64,000 bases of DNA from Kitagawia praeruptora (lineage: Eukaryota; Streptophyta; Magnoliopsida; Apiales; Apiaceae), in assembly GCA_037693485.1 (NCBI GenBank), contig CM075350.1:122262001-122326000 (forward strand), read 5' to 3'. The translations under genes and the position numbers were made by a program. The notes under the pieces were generated by a model that was not told where the DNA came from, did no database searches, and saw only the letters and a list, made by a program, of their open reading frames with translations. Of the stretch, positions 33,546 to 46,000 are shown in pieces; position 1 is the first letter of the stretch, and the number at the start of each line of letters is the position of its first letter.

Positions 33546-35052
33546 TGTTATGCAAAATTCACGCAAGCGCACGTTGTCACAAGTAATATATGATTAAATC
33601 AAGTTCGTTCCCACAGAGATCTAGAATGGTGTTCAATTCAATTAATGTACCTATGCACCGATGTATGGTTTTTATCCACTGCTAAGACAATTAACAAATT
33701 GGATTTTTATTAACTACTAAATTAATTATCAAACTAAAGATTAACTAATTAAAGAGATTAAAGTCGAATTACTAATATGAGAATAAAACATGGAATCCTA
33801 GTTTCATCATCTACTTCACTTAGAGTTGCAGCCTTTAATTAAAACATGCGATGGTTTTGATATCTGATCGGATAACACGAAAAGAGTAAAAGTTACCTCT
33901 CGGTATACTAGTACCAATCTACACATACATCCACAAAAGAGATAGAAGATGAATAGGCACCTATTATGGTTAGACCCTATATCTCTATAGAATTTGAAAA
34001 CATAAAGGTTTAAGCACAAGTTATCCACTTAGATCACATAGGGTAGCATAATATCTCTATTGATGCCACAAATCATGATGTCAAAACACCAACCTATCCT
34101 ATGCTAGCATGGCAAGTTCTAAATCTCAAGATCCACTCTCGTTTAGCAAGAGATTAACAATTCAATTTAGATGTTAGCTACGCATCTAAAAGCATTAAGA
34201 TTAACCATACGAGGATATCAAGAATTCACCACACATAAATCTTTAAGGCATGCAAACTACTAAGCTACATAGATAAATCCACTAGGATCCCATGACAACG
34301 ATTAGTTCATAACTAAACCTTTCGTCACCATGGGATTTGATGAAAACATGGTAAATAACAAGATATGAATAAAAGACGTAATTATATTAATAAACAAGAG
34401 TTTGAGAAAACAAATCTATAATCCAAAGTAACACAAAGGATGAAGTAGATCTAGATCCGTTGCTTGTCACGAGCGTTGAACCCTTCTCTCCTTTTCTCCC
34501 TTGCAGATCTAAGCTAGGTTACAATAATAAAACTATGATAATGTGTGTCTATATTACAATGGTAGGATGTGTTTTTATAGGCTCTATATTTCTTGCCCAG
34601 CAAGAATTTATCTTCTATTACAATTAGAATTTAATTAAGGTGTTAAAACCTGCCCGGAATATAATTAGAACTTGAAAAGGGCAAAACAGGAATTTCCCAG
34701 CCATGCTTCTCAAAGAATACGTGCGCGATTTTATTCAGCACATTACTTGCACGTGCTTCCTATTCCAGGTTGTAGAAAATCTCTCAAGCTTCGCGTGGGC
34801 AGTAAGATCGTTGAAAACGGACTTACAGAACTCCAGATATGACCAAAACAGTGTAAGCTGCGCAGCCTTCCCAGAAAATCCGAATTTTAATCAATTAATT
34901 CCCAAAAAATTATAGAAGCATCCACCTTAATCAACATTCTCTTAAACCTGCACAACTAAGCAAAACACATCAAAACTACAAGAAACTTGAGTCCAAGACA
35001 ATCAATTTAAGCCGATTTAGAATGTTCCAAGTGGATATAAATCCACTTATCA
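33546..35052 (-). repeat. 3' LTR of element C
   Basis: On the minus strand TGATAAGTGGATTTATATCC ... GCATAACA. The polypurine tract (AAGTTTGGGGGTG on the minus strand) abuts it at 35053. Small frames inside recur in the other LTR and are not genes. Confidence 0.95.
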
Positions 35053-37733
35053 CACCCCCAAACTTAAACCGATGCTTGTCCTCAAGCATAAACAATTACA
35101 CTATCTAACTAACTAGTACCACTTCCGTAGGTGATCACGATTGCATTTGGCATATGCAACAAGCCCTTTAAACCCCTAGGCAGCCCTAGTGGACGAGTAA
35201 GGTCTCGTGAGGGCCTATAGCGAATGTACCCATAAAATCCATTTAACCTAATGCAATGCAATGCATGAATGCAACTAAATGAAAATGCAATTAATATCCT
35301 ACCATACCTTCAATTCCTCTCATGCCATATCAACTTAAGAATCAAAGTAAATACGCAATGTCTTGGTGTCGAAAGTGCAAGTATTCACATAGTCTACTCA
35401 ATGAACATGCATAAGTTCTCACAAGCCCATGTCAAGTGTAAGAATAAGTTAGTAAACATGCTAAGCATACAAGAGTACATCTTTGAGACAACACTCGGGA
35501 TCTCATACGCAAGAACAAGCAAACACTCACAATCCACTCACAAAAGAATAATCACTCAAGAACAAGGGTAAGTGTATCACTCAATTCCAACAAAATCATA
35601 AACATGCTTGACATTTGGTATCAATCTAACTCTTAACACAACATACATCAATGACGATAATCAAAAGGTCTTTATTTGGGTTGTAACGGGGCTAGGGACA
35701 AGGTATGTCAAATAAGCCAAAACAGGTGAAGTGTCAAAAGCTAGTAAGTACCATAATAAATCATACACAACACCATATTTCCCCCCCACATAATTTATTA
35801 TTAAAACAGACACTCGACTAGTCGACTAAAGTAGGATCACAACAAACACAAACATGCTCTCATAATTTTTTTTTCTTTTTTTTTTCATTTTTTTTCTTTT
35901 TTTTCTCATTTTTTTTCTTTTTTTTTCCCGAGAGCTAAATAGAACACAAACAATAATATAAACAATAACAATGATCCCACAATTTTATTACATATGTCGA
36001 CTAACAAGTAAACAACCAAACCCAATTTTCAATATTTCCCCCAAAAGTATGACCAACAATATATTTCCCCTAACAATAAACCTCTCCTTGCACACCTTAT
36101 TACTCCCTTAAGCACTTTACTAGCCTTTGACAAAGTGGGTTCAAATTAATGTAAGGCCAACACAAGAAAAAGGTCTAGGCAAGTAATGTGGTATGTCACC
36201 GAAAAAATAGGATTAAGCTCAACGGGTTAACTAATTGATCATGTAAACATGGTGTGGTAATATGGGAAAATATGCGGTAATTCCTAATTGCCTTTATCAT
36301 TTTAATCGTCAAATAATGTCATGCGTTTCAAGAAAGGCCTCAAACAACTGCTAGCAATGCAAACAATCCGTGGACACTCAAGCAAACGAATAAATTGCAA
36401 ATATGCAATATACAATAAGGCTCAAAATCTCACTTGGTGGAAAAACATACTCAATCCGAAGCAAAAATCTCTCTAATGCACCTACTTGTATTCAAAGCAT
36501 GCAAACTAAATCATCTTGCACATATTCATGTCCTTCTAATTACTTACAACATTCAATAAGTCTACTAGCTTCAACTTACTAGTGTATGTGTGTGCACAAG
36601 AACAAAGCATATCACTTCTCAATCAAAAGCGTCAACAACACAAAATTCCTATCAAGCATGGGTGCAAATGCAAACTATTATGGACTCACATGATATATGA
36701 ACATAAAAACAGAATGTCCTATATGAAACAAACGTAGATAACACGAACATAAATGCATAATTTACTACTACTAATATGCAAAGCATGAAATCCTATATGA
36801 ACAAATAATACAACAACATCTACTAATCCCTCAAACAACCCCCAAACTTAAAATATTCAATGTCCTCATTGAATGGAAGTAAATACAAGGAATAGTAGAA
36901 ACATACCTGCAATGCCTCATCCTCGAATGAATCATGCGGGAGACGAAAATTTCAGAACACTAGCACCACCTCTCCCACGCTTAGGAGCCATAAGAATCAA
37001 TACCCAACTCACAAGAAGCTCCACCAATAATTACCAAGCAATATCACACCACAAATAGCCCAAATTCCAAGAATAATACAAAATCCCAATTTACAAGAAC
37101 ACAAATTCGTAATAAAAATAAAATTAGAGAAAAAGATTTACCCAATACGAATCAAAGAGGTGAACTTGCAATTAATTCCTCTTTAGAATTGAATTTTTAA
37201 AGAAGTAGAAAAGGAATTGGATTTGTATGTATAGGTGATGTGGGTGTATATATAGGAGATGTAATAATAATAGAGATGAAATTAGATGTAGAAAAGGATT
37301 TTGGGTGTGTTTATGATTTGATTTGTAGTTAGAATAGGAGGTGGGAGGATAGGGTTAAGATTGAGAGGTGAATTAGAAATAGGATAAGAAAATAAAAGAG
37401 GAAAAAATTGAGATTTAAGAGACAAAAAAAAAAAAAAAAACCCGCACAAGCAGATGGGTCTGGCGCATCATGCGCGGGTGGGGCGCTTCATGCGCGGAAC
37501 ACGTCTGTCCATCCTGGCGCAGGTGCGCGTGCTAGGCGCTTCATGCGCGGCTCCTTCCCGCGTGTCTGTGGCGCAGGTGCGCGCGGCTGGCGCATCATGC
37601 GCTGGCGCATACTGTTCAGACTATTTTTTTTTTTTTTTTTGAATACCTATACTACAACAAAGTACAATAATACTTGGGTTGCCTCCCAAGAAGCGCTTCT
37701 TTAACGTCAATAGCTTGACGTTACTTCCTCAAA
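35053..37733 (-). other. Non-coding 3' region of element C
   Basis: This is where RT, integrase and downstream sequence should lie. I see only non-coding DNA. It includes a long T-rich tract with interspersed C (35870-35935), a GGGGG-containing tract next to the LTR (and CCCCCAAACTTAAA repeated near 36838 as a second polypurine-like motif), and a GC-rich repeat at 37447-37615. Confidence 0.75.
37447..37615. repeat. GC-rich GCGC/ATGCGC repeat island
   Basis: Roughly seven copies of a TGGCGC-x-TCATGCGC-like unit in strongly GC-rich sequence, bounded by A- and T-homopolymers (37424-37440 and 37624-37640). It stands out from the AT-rich surroundings. It lies between protease and the 3' non-coding region of element C. 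Open frames across it are composition artefacts. Confidence 0.75.
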
Positions 37734-39080
37734 TCAAGGTAGTTTCAAAAGAATAACCGAACCGTTCTCAACAGAAAAACCATTCATGCGAACGTTGACA
37801 TCTTGGTTGCTTGCTTTCCACAAATTTCTTCCTTCAGACTTCAACTTGATTTTTCTACCCAACGGCCTAATCTTCTTCTTCTTCTTTTTCTTTTTCACAC
37901 CTCTAAAGTGCTTCTCCGACTCAACTGACTGAACACAAATTTTTTCTTCCTTATCATCTGCTCTCCACCTTCGCAACACGTTATCATGCCCCTCTTCAAA
38001 AATCACTAGCTCATTATTCAAAAGGACATACCTCAAATGTGGTGGAAGTTTCCCAAGCTTTACATTCGAGAGATCTTGAACCGAAGAACTGTCAATGGAT
38101 TCAGTAATGGGAGGCTTAAGCATACACATATCAGCTTTTTCGCACAATAACTGATCCAACTTCTTTCTCTGACCCGTATCAACTATTTCCACACTGCAAC
38201 ACTCTTCATCATCTGTCGGAAATTTCATTGCCTTAAACACATTAAAGGTGACACTTTGATCTTGCACCCTCATTGTAAGCTCTCCTTTCTGCACATCAAT
38301 CAAAGTCTTTCCTGTAGCCAAGGACGGTCTTCCCAAGATTATGGGAATCTTCTTATCTTCTTCGAAATCCAAGATCACAAAATCAGCTGGAAATATGAGC
38401 TTATCTACCTTCACCAAAACATCCTCCACTATACCCCTCGGATACGTGATAGATCGATCAGCCAACTGCAAAGAGATGTTAGTTGGCTTCGGCTCCGGTA
38501 GACCAAGTTGCTTGAAAATAGACAAAGGCATAAGATTAATGCTAGCTCCCAAATCACACAAACACTTGCTGAATGAAAGATTGCCAATAGTACACGGAAT
38601 GGTGAAACTTCCAGGATCTTTAAGTTTAGGAGGCAATTTCTGTTGCAACACCGCACTGCACTCCTCTGTCAATGCCACTGTTTCAAATTCTTCCAACCTT
38701 CTCTTTTTCGAAAGGATATCCTTCATGAACCTTGCATAGCTCGGCATCTGCGCTAATGCGTCAGCAAAAGGAATATTAATGGACAATTTCTTGAAGACAT
38801 CCATGAATTTCTGAAACTGTTTTTCTTAACTTTTCTTCAAACGTCCAGGGAATGGCGGAGGTGGATAGATCTGATTATTCATTGAAGATTGCTCCGGAGT
38901 AGATTTTTCAACAGGTTTCTTGCTCTTCTCACCATCTAGCTGATCAGCCACTAAATCAGATTTCTCAATTTCTGGCACTGCAGATTTTTCAACCTGCTGA
39001 TTCTGAACATCTTCATCTTCTTCAGTTGCTGATTTAGGATCACTTGTGGCTTTTCCAGATCTCAAAGTAAGTGCATTGAC
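37734..39080 (-). pseudogene. Element C protease region, with in-frame stop
   Basis: It continues in the same frame as gag after a TAG at 39081-39083: VNALTLRSGK, a typical Athila sequence. An acidic/proline linker ends PPPPFPGRLKKS, then a second in-frame stop TAA occurs at 38826-38828. After it the frame runs on: KFMDVFKKLSINIPF, ALAQMPSYARFMKDIL, then the retropepsin active site LCDLGASINLMPL and ILGRPSLATG. The frame ends at 37734 after a Lys-rich run, just before the RT should begin. Protease would cleave Gag and Gag-Pol in the particle. The two stops, if real, block Gag-Pol production without readthrough. Confidence 0.85.
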
Positions 39081-40424
39081 CTATTCTTTGCTTTCCCTCC
39101 TACCTGGATTAACCTCCGTATCACTAGGAAGAGTTCCTTGAGGCCTACCACCTAAGGCACTTGCAATCTGTCCTATCTGAGTTTCTAAGAGCTTCTGACC
39201 AGCTTGTAAGTTCTTTAACGCTATCCACATCTCATCAGATTTATCATTAGATGATTGCCCCGCATGAGCCTGGGGTTGTTGCTGCTGAAATCCCGGAGGT
39301 TGATATGGTGTCCTTGGAGCATAAGGCTGTTGATAGCCTTGATTGTACGGCTTCGCTTGCTGATAAGATTGTTGAGTATTTTGATTGTTGCTCCAGCTGA
39401 AGTTAGGATGGTTTCGATTATTAGGATGATAGGTGGTTGGAACTGGTGCAGCAGGTCTCTGAAAATTACTCACGAACTGTACTGATTCAGGAGAAATAGC
39501 ACACTGATTCGTCTCATGTGCGCCCGCACATAACTCACAAACACTAGCCACCTGCTGAACTCCATAATTAGCAAGAGAATCCACCTTCATAGCAAGAGCT
39601 TTCAACTGAGCCGTAATCATTGCAGCTGTATCTACTTCAAAAATTCCTGCTGCCTTGCCTTGAGATAGCCTTTGGGTTGGATTTTGATATTCATTAGCAG
39701 CCATCATCTCTATAAGATCATAAGCTTCATCATAGCTCTTTGCCCACAGAGCTCCTCCTGATGCTGCATCTAGCAAGGGCCTAGACTGTGCTCCCAACCC
39801 ATTGTAGAACCAATTAATAACCATCCAATCAGGCATGCCATGATGAGGACACTTCCGTAGCATCTCCTTGTAGCGTTCCCAAGCCTCACACAATGACTCG
39901 CCAGATTGCTGTTTGAATTGAGTCAACTGGTTCCTTAATGCTGCAGTTTTTGCCATAGGGAAGAATTTAGTAAGGAACTTCTGAGCAAGATCTTCCCATG
40001 TAGTAATGGAACCAGGTGGCAAAGAGTGTAGCCAGCTCTTAGCCTTATCCCTCAGAGAGAATGGGAAAAGCCTCAACCTGATAGCATCATCCGTCACACC
40101 ATTACATTTGAAAGTGTCGCAGATTTCAATAAAGTCCCGAACATGCATGTTGGCATCCTCCGTAGGAGCTCCCCCAAACTGGACTGAATTCTGCACCATC
40201 TGAATTGTGCCAGACTTAATCTCAAAATTGTTTGCTGCAATAGCTGGCCTAATAATGCTAGACTGGATGTCATTGAGTTTCGGCTGAGAATACTCCTTCA
40301 AAGCCTTAGCTGCTGCATCTGCCATTGCTACTGTAGTTTCAGATTCCTCTTCCTTATTCTCTAAATTCTCTACAAGATCGTCTTTTGCAAGTTTTTGTAA
40401 ACGAGCTTGCAAACGTGTTTGCAT
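39081..40424 (-). CDS. Gag of element C (Athila)
   Basis: 447 residues beginning MQTRLQARLQKL. Gag builds the virus-like particle. The gag domain lies at about residues 95-235 (LFPFSLRDKAKSWLHSLPPG, TTWEDLAQKFLTKFFP, CEAWERYKEMLRKCPHHGMP). A CCHC knuckle, CELCAGAHETNQC, sits near residue 300. A Gln/Pro-rich tail (QQPYAPRTPYQPPGFQQQ) and a coiled-coil-like segment (ALKNLQAGQKLLETQIGQI) follow. It ends at an amber TAG directly in frame with the pol region. Athila elements usually read gag and pol as one frame, so this stop is either a mutation or a readthrough site. The ORF itself is intact. Confidence 0.93.
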   Translation of the reverse strand: MQTRLQARLQKLAKDDLVENLENKEEESETTVAMADAAAKALKEYSQPKLNDIQSSIIRPAIAANNFEIKSGTIQMVQNSVQFGGAPTEDANMHVRDFIEICDTFKCNGVTDDAIRLRLFPFSLRDKAKSWLHSLPPGSITTWEDLAQKFLTKFFPMAKTAALRNQLTQFKQQSGESLCEAWERYKEMLRKCPHHGMPDWMVINWFYNGLGAQSRPLLDAASGGALWAKSYDEAYDLIEMMAANEYQNPTQRLSQGKAAGIFEVDTAAMITAQLKALAMKVDSLANYGVQQVASVCELCAGAHETNQCAISPESVQFVSNFQRPAAPVPTTYHPNNRNHPNFSWSNNQNTQQSYQQAKPYNQGYQQPYAPRTPYQPPGFQQQQPQAHAGQSSNDKSDEMWIALKNLQAGQKLLETQIGQIASALGGRPQGTLPSDTEVNPGRRESKE

Positions 40425-40540
40425 ACAAACCTAAGTACCTGCTAACACCACGAAACAAAAACAAAGTAAGAATCCGAGTCAGTGAACGCTAACGACCACT
40501 GATGACAAGCACATAAACTAAAATAAAAACACCGATGATC

Positions 40541-40556
40541 CTCGGCAGCGGCGCCA
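40541..40556 (-). promoter_or_regulatory. Primer binding site of element C
   Basis: On the minus strand, TGGCGCCGCTGCCGAG lies six bases inside the 5' LTR. It matches the common Athila PBS pattern TGGCGCCG-TGCCG, attributed to tRNA-Asp. Confidence 0.85.
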
Positions 40557-40562
40557 AAAACT

Positions 40563-42069
40563 TGTTATGCAAAATTCACGCAAGCGCACGTTGTCACAAG
40601 TAATATATGATTAAATCAAGTTCGTTCCCACAGAGATCTAGAATGGTGTTCAATTCAATTAATGTACCTATGCACCGATGTATGGTTTTTATCCACTGCT
40701 AAGACAATTAACAAATTGGATTTTTATTAACTACTAAATTAATTATCAAACTAAAGATTAACTAATTAAAAAGATTAAAGTCGAATTACTAATATGAGAA
40801 TAAAACATGGAATCCTAGTTTCATCATCTACTTCACTTAGAGTTGCAACCTTTAATTAAAACATGCGATGGTTTTGATATCTGATCGGATAACACGAAAA
40901 GAGTAAAAGTTACCTCTCGGTATACTAGTACCAATCTACACATACATCCACAAAAGAGATAGAAGATGAATAGGCACCTATTATGGTTAGACCCTATATC
41001 TCTATAGAATTTGAAAACATAAAGGTTTAAGCACAAGTTATCCACTTAGATCACATAGGGTAGCATAATATCTCTATTGATGCCACAAATCATGATGTCA
41101 AAACACCAACCTATCCTATGCTAGCATGGCAAGTTCTAAATCTCAAGATTCACTCTCGTTTAGCAAGAGATTAACAATTCAATTTAGATGTTAGCTACGC
41201 ATCTAAAAGCATTAAGATTAACCATACGAGGATATCAAGAATTCACCATACATAAATCTTTAAGGCATGCAAACTACTAAGCTACATAGATAAATCCACT
41301 AGGATCCCATGACAACGATTAGTTCATAACTAAACCTTTCGTCACCCTGGGATTTGATGAAAACATGGTAAATAACAAGATATGAATAAAAGACGTAATT
41401 ATATTAATAAACAAGAGTTTGAGAAAACAAATCTATAATCCAAAGTAACACAAAGGATGAAGTAGATCTAGATCCGTTGCTTGTCACGAGCGTTGAACCC
41501 TTCTCTCCTTTTCTCCCTTGCAGATCTAAGCTAGGTTACAATAATAAAACTATGATAATGTGTGTCTATATTACAATGGTAGAATGTGTTTTTATAGGCT
41601 CTATATTTCTTGCCCAGCAAGAATTTATCTTCTATTACAATTAGAATTTAATTAAGGTGCTAAAACCTGCCTGGAATATAATTAGAACTTGAAAAGGGCA
41701 AAATAGGAATTTCCCAGTCATGCTTCTCAAAGAATACGTGCGCGATTTTATTCAGCACATTACTTGCACGTGCTTCCTATCCCAGGTTGTAGAAAATCTC
41801 TCAAGCTTCGCGTGGGCAGTAAGATCGCTGAAAACGGACTTACAGAACTCCAGATATGGCCAAAACAGTGTAAGCTGCGTAGCCTTCCCAGAAAATCCGA
41901 ATTTTAATCAATTAATTCCCAAAAAATTATAGAAGCATCCACCTTAATCAACATTCTCTTAAACCTGCACAACTAAGCAAAACACATCAAAACTACAAGA
42001 AACTTGAGTCCAAGACAATCAATTTAAGCCGATTTAGAATGTTCCAAGTGGATATAAATCCACTTATCA
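40563..42069 (-). repeat. 5' LTR of element C
   Basis: 1507 bp, same length as the 3' LTR. Differences are nearly all transitions, e.g. GGTAGGATG/GGTAGAATG and CTTCCTATTCC/CTTCCTATCCC, consistent with methylated-cytosine decay since insertion. Confidence 0.95.
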
Positions 42070-42116
42070 CCTCCCCTCTAGGTGTGCATTTTCATTTGGT
42101 ATCAGAGCTTGGTGTA

Positions 42117-42979
42117 TGTTGTGCCAAAATCTCCATGGGCTAGATTTAGGCCCATTAAACTATAGGGTTCGGTCCATACGAGCTAGAGGATAGATCCAGT
42201 ACGAATCATGAAGATCAGATAGAAGAAATAACTAAGGAAGTGCGATTATCAGGAGGTTCCCAATGGTCAGGAAGCTGAGCTGAACGTTAGAAGACCAGGT
42301 TCCTCCCAGCAGAAGAGTTCGAGTTAGCATAGCAACAGCCATAAAGATGACAAGAGCATGTGAAGAGCTATCCAGTCTAACCAGTTTGTTATTTGTGCAG
42401 GTACTGATGCCTAAAGGGAGGTCCCTAAGTGATATATCCCGAAATAAAGGAGGTTCCTGAGAAACAGGCTCCTGAGATATAGGTTCCTGAGTACCAGGTT
42501 CCTACGAGTTGCCAACAGAAGGTTCTAGAAGCCATCTAGAACAGATAAATGAATTGGTATTGGAGTATAATTCTAGGGCGCAGATGATCCTAGAATATCT
42601 CTGACCAATGAGAGAATTATAGTAGGGTACGAACTCGAGTTCTACTCTACTTAGCCAACTAGTTCGTGGAAGGCTCTAAAGGAACCTGAGTCCTACACGA
42701 ACTAGGTAATCGAATACAGCTATTCCAGCAATAGACAGAATCACATTAGAACTACGTGAGCTTGATCCCTATATATACAAGGGTATGTAGGCACCTCAAG
42801 GGTAAGACGCATTCAGCTCTCTAATTCTCTCTAAAGGCACTTGAGATTATTGGAGACACCCACGAGCACAGCTCAACCCCCACAAACACAACCCAAACCT
42901 TCCACAGAACAGTTGATCGCTAGCCTATACAACTACCCGTAAACCTCTCAAAAGTTGTTACGAAATCCACTCATCAACA
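42117..42979 (+). repeat. 5' LTR of element B
   Basis: 863 bp, TGTTGTGCCAAAATCTCCAT ... CTCATCAACA. It shares start, end, TATA context (CTTGATCCCTATATATACAA) and the CAAAAGTTGTTACGAAATCC block with A's LTR, but is diverged between and has no 43-bp array. Followed by PBS TTGGCGCTAGAAGGAGG at 42980. Confidence 0.9.
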
Positions 42980-43025
42980 TTGGCGCTAGAAGGAGGGGAT
43001 AGTTAACATCTTAAGGGTGGAAAAG

Positions 43026-46000
43026 ATGTCGGGCAACTCTGATAGCGAAGCAACCCGTTCTGAGCAACCGATTCACGATGAGAACAAATCTCCTCACAAA
43101 GCACAGAAGGTTACCAAAGCAGCTATGATGGAAATCTTAAAGACTGTGGGAGAACGATTGTCGACTTTGGAGCAGGCTTCAAACAAAAAGAAGAAAAAGA
43201 AGGCAAAGAAAGGCAAGAAGTCGAAGGTTACTCCGAAACAGCTGAACTTTGAGGAAGAAGAATCTGAGGATGGAGAGGAGATTCCAAAATATGATGAAGA
43301 ACCAAAGCAGGATAATGGTGATGAAGAACCAAAGAATCCTGAGAAGAGTAAAACTCCTAGCAAGGGCCGTACAGGGTCCAAGGGAAAGAAGAAGACCAAG
43401 ACTGGAGGTTCCTCACAAAAAAAGAAGAAAGATAAAGACCCATCTATTGAGATAATTGAAGAAGAGGAAATAGATTCAGATGAGGTTACTGAAGAATCAA
43501 GCACTGCAGAGTCGAAAGAGGAGGAAGGAACGAGCAAAAAGTCAAAGGTGGAAGCTACTGGGGAGGTGACAGCTGAAGATATCAAGAAAATTTTGGCTCA
43601 ACTCAAGGACGAAAAGAATCTTGCTGTGAATCCTATAACTGCTTCTCCTTTCACCAAAAGGGTTCGAAAGTCGGCTCTGCCTAGGTCTTACAGGCCTTCG
43701 AATGAGTTGAAATTCGATGGAACTACTGATCCCATTGAATACCTAAGTCGTTTCGACACAGAGATGGATGTCTATCAAGTGAAGGAAGCCACCAGATGCA
43801 GGTTACTGGCTGCAACTCTACAGGGTGGAGCCCATCAATGGTTCAAGAGGTTACCTGCCGATTCGATTGGTTCCTGGGAGAGTATGGGGAAGCTCTTCGT
43901 CACTCAATTCAGAGCATCCGTTGCATTCGCACCACCTACCAATACCCTAGCCAACATCAAGCAAAGACCTAGTGAGACATTGACGGAATACTTCAAGAGG
44001 TTCAATGCAGAGGTTCCGAAGGTTAGGAAAGCATCTGAGGAAACCATAAAGAATTTCTTAATTGCTGGAGTCAAAGGAGGCTCAGACTTTTGGAAAGCAC
44101 TTCAAGGAAAAGAACCAGAGACGTTGGCAGATTTTTATGCCCAGGCAGAACCTTTTCATCTTGTGGAGGAATCTCTGGCCGATTTAAAGAAGGATCCAGA
44201 TTTCGTAAGGCAAAGTGGATGGTCAGGAAGCAAGAGGTCGAGACCAAGAAGCCCCAATGGTCGTGACAGTAAGAAGGTGGTTAGTCGTACATCCCAGGTA
44301 AAGCCTGAAGCTGAAGCTGTGAATCCTACTAGACCTGTCATGAGTCAGGTCCCGCCACCAGCTTCCTATAACAACAACAAACGTGAGAGACCTGTCTATG
44401 AAACTTTCACCCCTTTGGTAGCTCCAATCGATCACATTTACGCGGTGAATGAGATCAAGTCCTCATGGTTTAAGAAGCCTTTCAGAACTGGTCCTCCAGG
44501 GAATAAGAATGAGCGTCCATATTGTGACTTCCATGACAACAATGGGCATAATACTGCAGACTGCCGCCACCTCAGGGACCTAATTGAAACTCTAATCAGA
44601 CAAGGGCAGTTGAGTGAATGGGTGGCTCAAGAAGGCAAAAAGTACAGAGATGAGAAGACTCAGAAGGCACAGACACAGGAACCTGTTGTGATGGAAGGAC
44701 CGCCTAAGGCTGGATGCATACGCACAATTATAGGAGGTCCCCACATTGGAGGAAGTAGCAGGAGCACCATGGAGAGATACACCCGTGAAGCTAAAGAACG
44801 TCCTTTGACCAGTATTTATAATCTGTCACAGAGGTCTCCAAAGCTGTTTGAAGGAGAGGATGCAGATATTACCTTCACTGAAGAAGATGCTTCTTGGGTA
44901 CACCATCCCCATACCGATGCGTTAGTGGTCGAGGTAGGAATCGGGTCTTATGAGGTTCATCGAGTGTTAGTGGATAATGGAAGCTCTGTAAACCTGTTAT
45001 CTTACTCAGCCTTCAAGAAGATGCATTTTCTGGATAAAGACTTAACTCCAACAAAGGATACCTTGTATGGATTCACTAACAATCAGGTTCCTATCAAAGG
45101 TAAGATTCGTTTACCAGTAACTCTAGGTGACAAGCCATGTTGCATTACACAACTGGCAGAATTCATCGTTATAGAGGAGAATATGAACTACAATGCTATT
45201 CTGGGAAGACCCGTTTTGAAAGAGATGAGGGTGGTAACCTCCATTTACCACCTAACTATGAAGTTCCCAACACCAAATGGAATTGGTGTAGTTCGAGGAT
45301 GTCAGTATGAGTCTAGAGAGTGCTACACCAAAGCTTTGCAACATGCTGCTAAGGCTGCTAAATTGCCTGAACCCATGGACGAGGTTCCTGATGATTTTCC
45401 AGGAAAGAACCCAGACAAAATAATGCTCGACCTGCGTAGTCCGCCCTTGGAAGGTTTTGTGCCAGCATCCTATAGAGCTATAAGAATTGAAGAGATCATA
45501 GAAGAGGAACCTCATGCTGAGATTCCAGTTTTTCGGGGACTGGATACCCCCTACTTGCTGATAGAAAATGCACCCCCTATGGACAAGGATGGTGATGTGT
45601 GTATGACAGAAGGGTTGGATGAAAAGAAATCTAGAAAACTGAAACATGACGAAAGTAGTGAAGACAGTCATCCAGCATCAAAAAGAAGGAATGTCATGCC
45701 CGAAGTTCAAGAACCGTCTACACACCAGGAACCTCAAGAGGACTCAACCACAGAGATGGAGGTAGACTTAGATCCTCGAATGCCAGAAACCATGGTCAAG
45801 GCTGGACCAACTGGTGAAACTTTGGATGTGAAGATAAGTGACAAAGATAGTACAAAAGTGTTAAAGATTGGAGCTCAACTCGACCCAGCCTTAAAGGAAT
45901 CTCTTATTACCTTTTTTGGCAAGAACCTGGATGTGCTTGCATGGTGTCACGCAGATATGGAAGGAATAGATCCAAGGGTCATGTGTCATAAGTTGAATAT

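Larger units (their letters stand above)
33546..42069 (-). mobile_element. Element C: truncated Athila-lineage retrotransposon
   Basis: Minus-strand element with two 1507-bp LTRs (33546-35052 and 40563-42069) and a perfect 5-bp duplication CCTCC (33541-33545, 42070-42074). I counted about 14 substitutions between LTRs (about 1%), so it is young. Its PBS is Athila-like (TGGCGCCGCTGCCGAG). It encodes gag and protease, then stops; RT, RNase H and integrase are missing. About 2.7 kb of non-coding DNA precedes the 3' LTR. Confidence 0.95.
32292..42094 (+). repeat. Copia (SIRE-like) LTR split by element C
   Basis: The LTR begins TGAAAGCATCTTAGTTTTGA at 32292, runs to 33545, and resumes at 42075 with CCTCTAGGTGTGCATTTTCA. 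It is followed by the initiator-Met-tRNA binding site TGGTATCAGAGC (42097-42108). About 1.27 kb once element C and its duplication are removed. It is flanked left by a polypurine tract and right by a PBS, which is an unusual order (see findings). No copia proteins remain; element B starts at 42117. Confidence 0.7.

Noticed and set aside
33816..34028. 70-codon frame, repeated exactly at 40833-41045; also 34703-34915 and 41720-41932
   Set aside because: They lie in the two LTRs of element C, so duplication reflects the LTR, not coding conservation.
37408..37704. 98-codon Arg/Ala/Gly-rich frame
   Set aside because: Caused by the GC-rich repeat island between homopolymers; no domain.
38341..38739. 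132-codon plus-strand frame
   Set aside because: Antisense shadow of element C's protease region.
43094..43585. 163-codon Ser/Phe-rich minus-strand frame
   Set aside because: Shadow of the Lys/Glu-rich gag N terminus of element B on the other strand.
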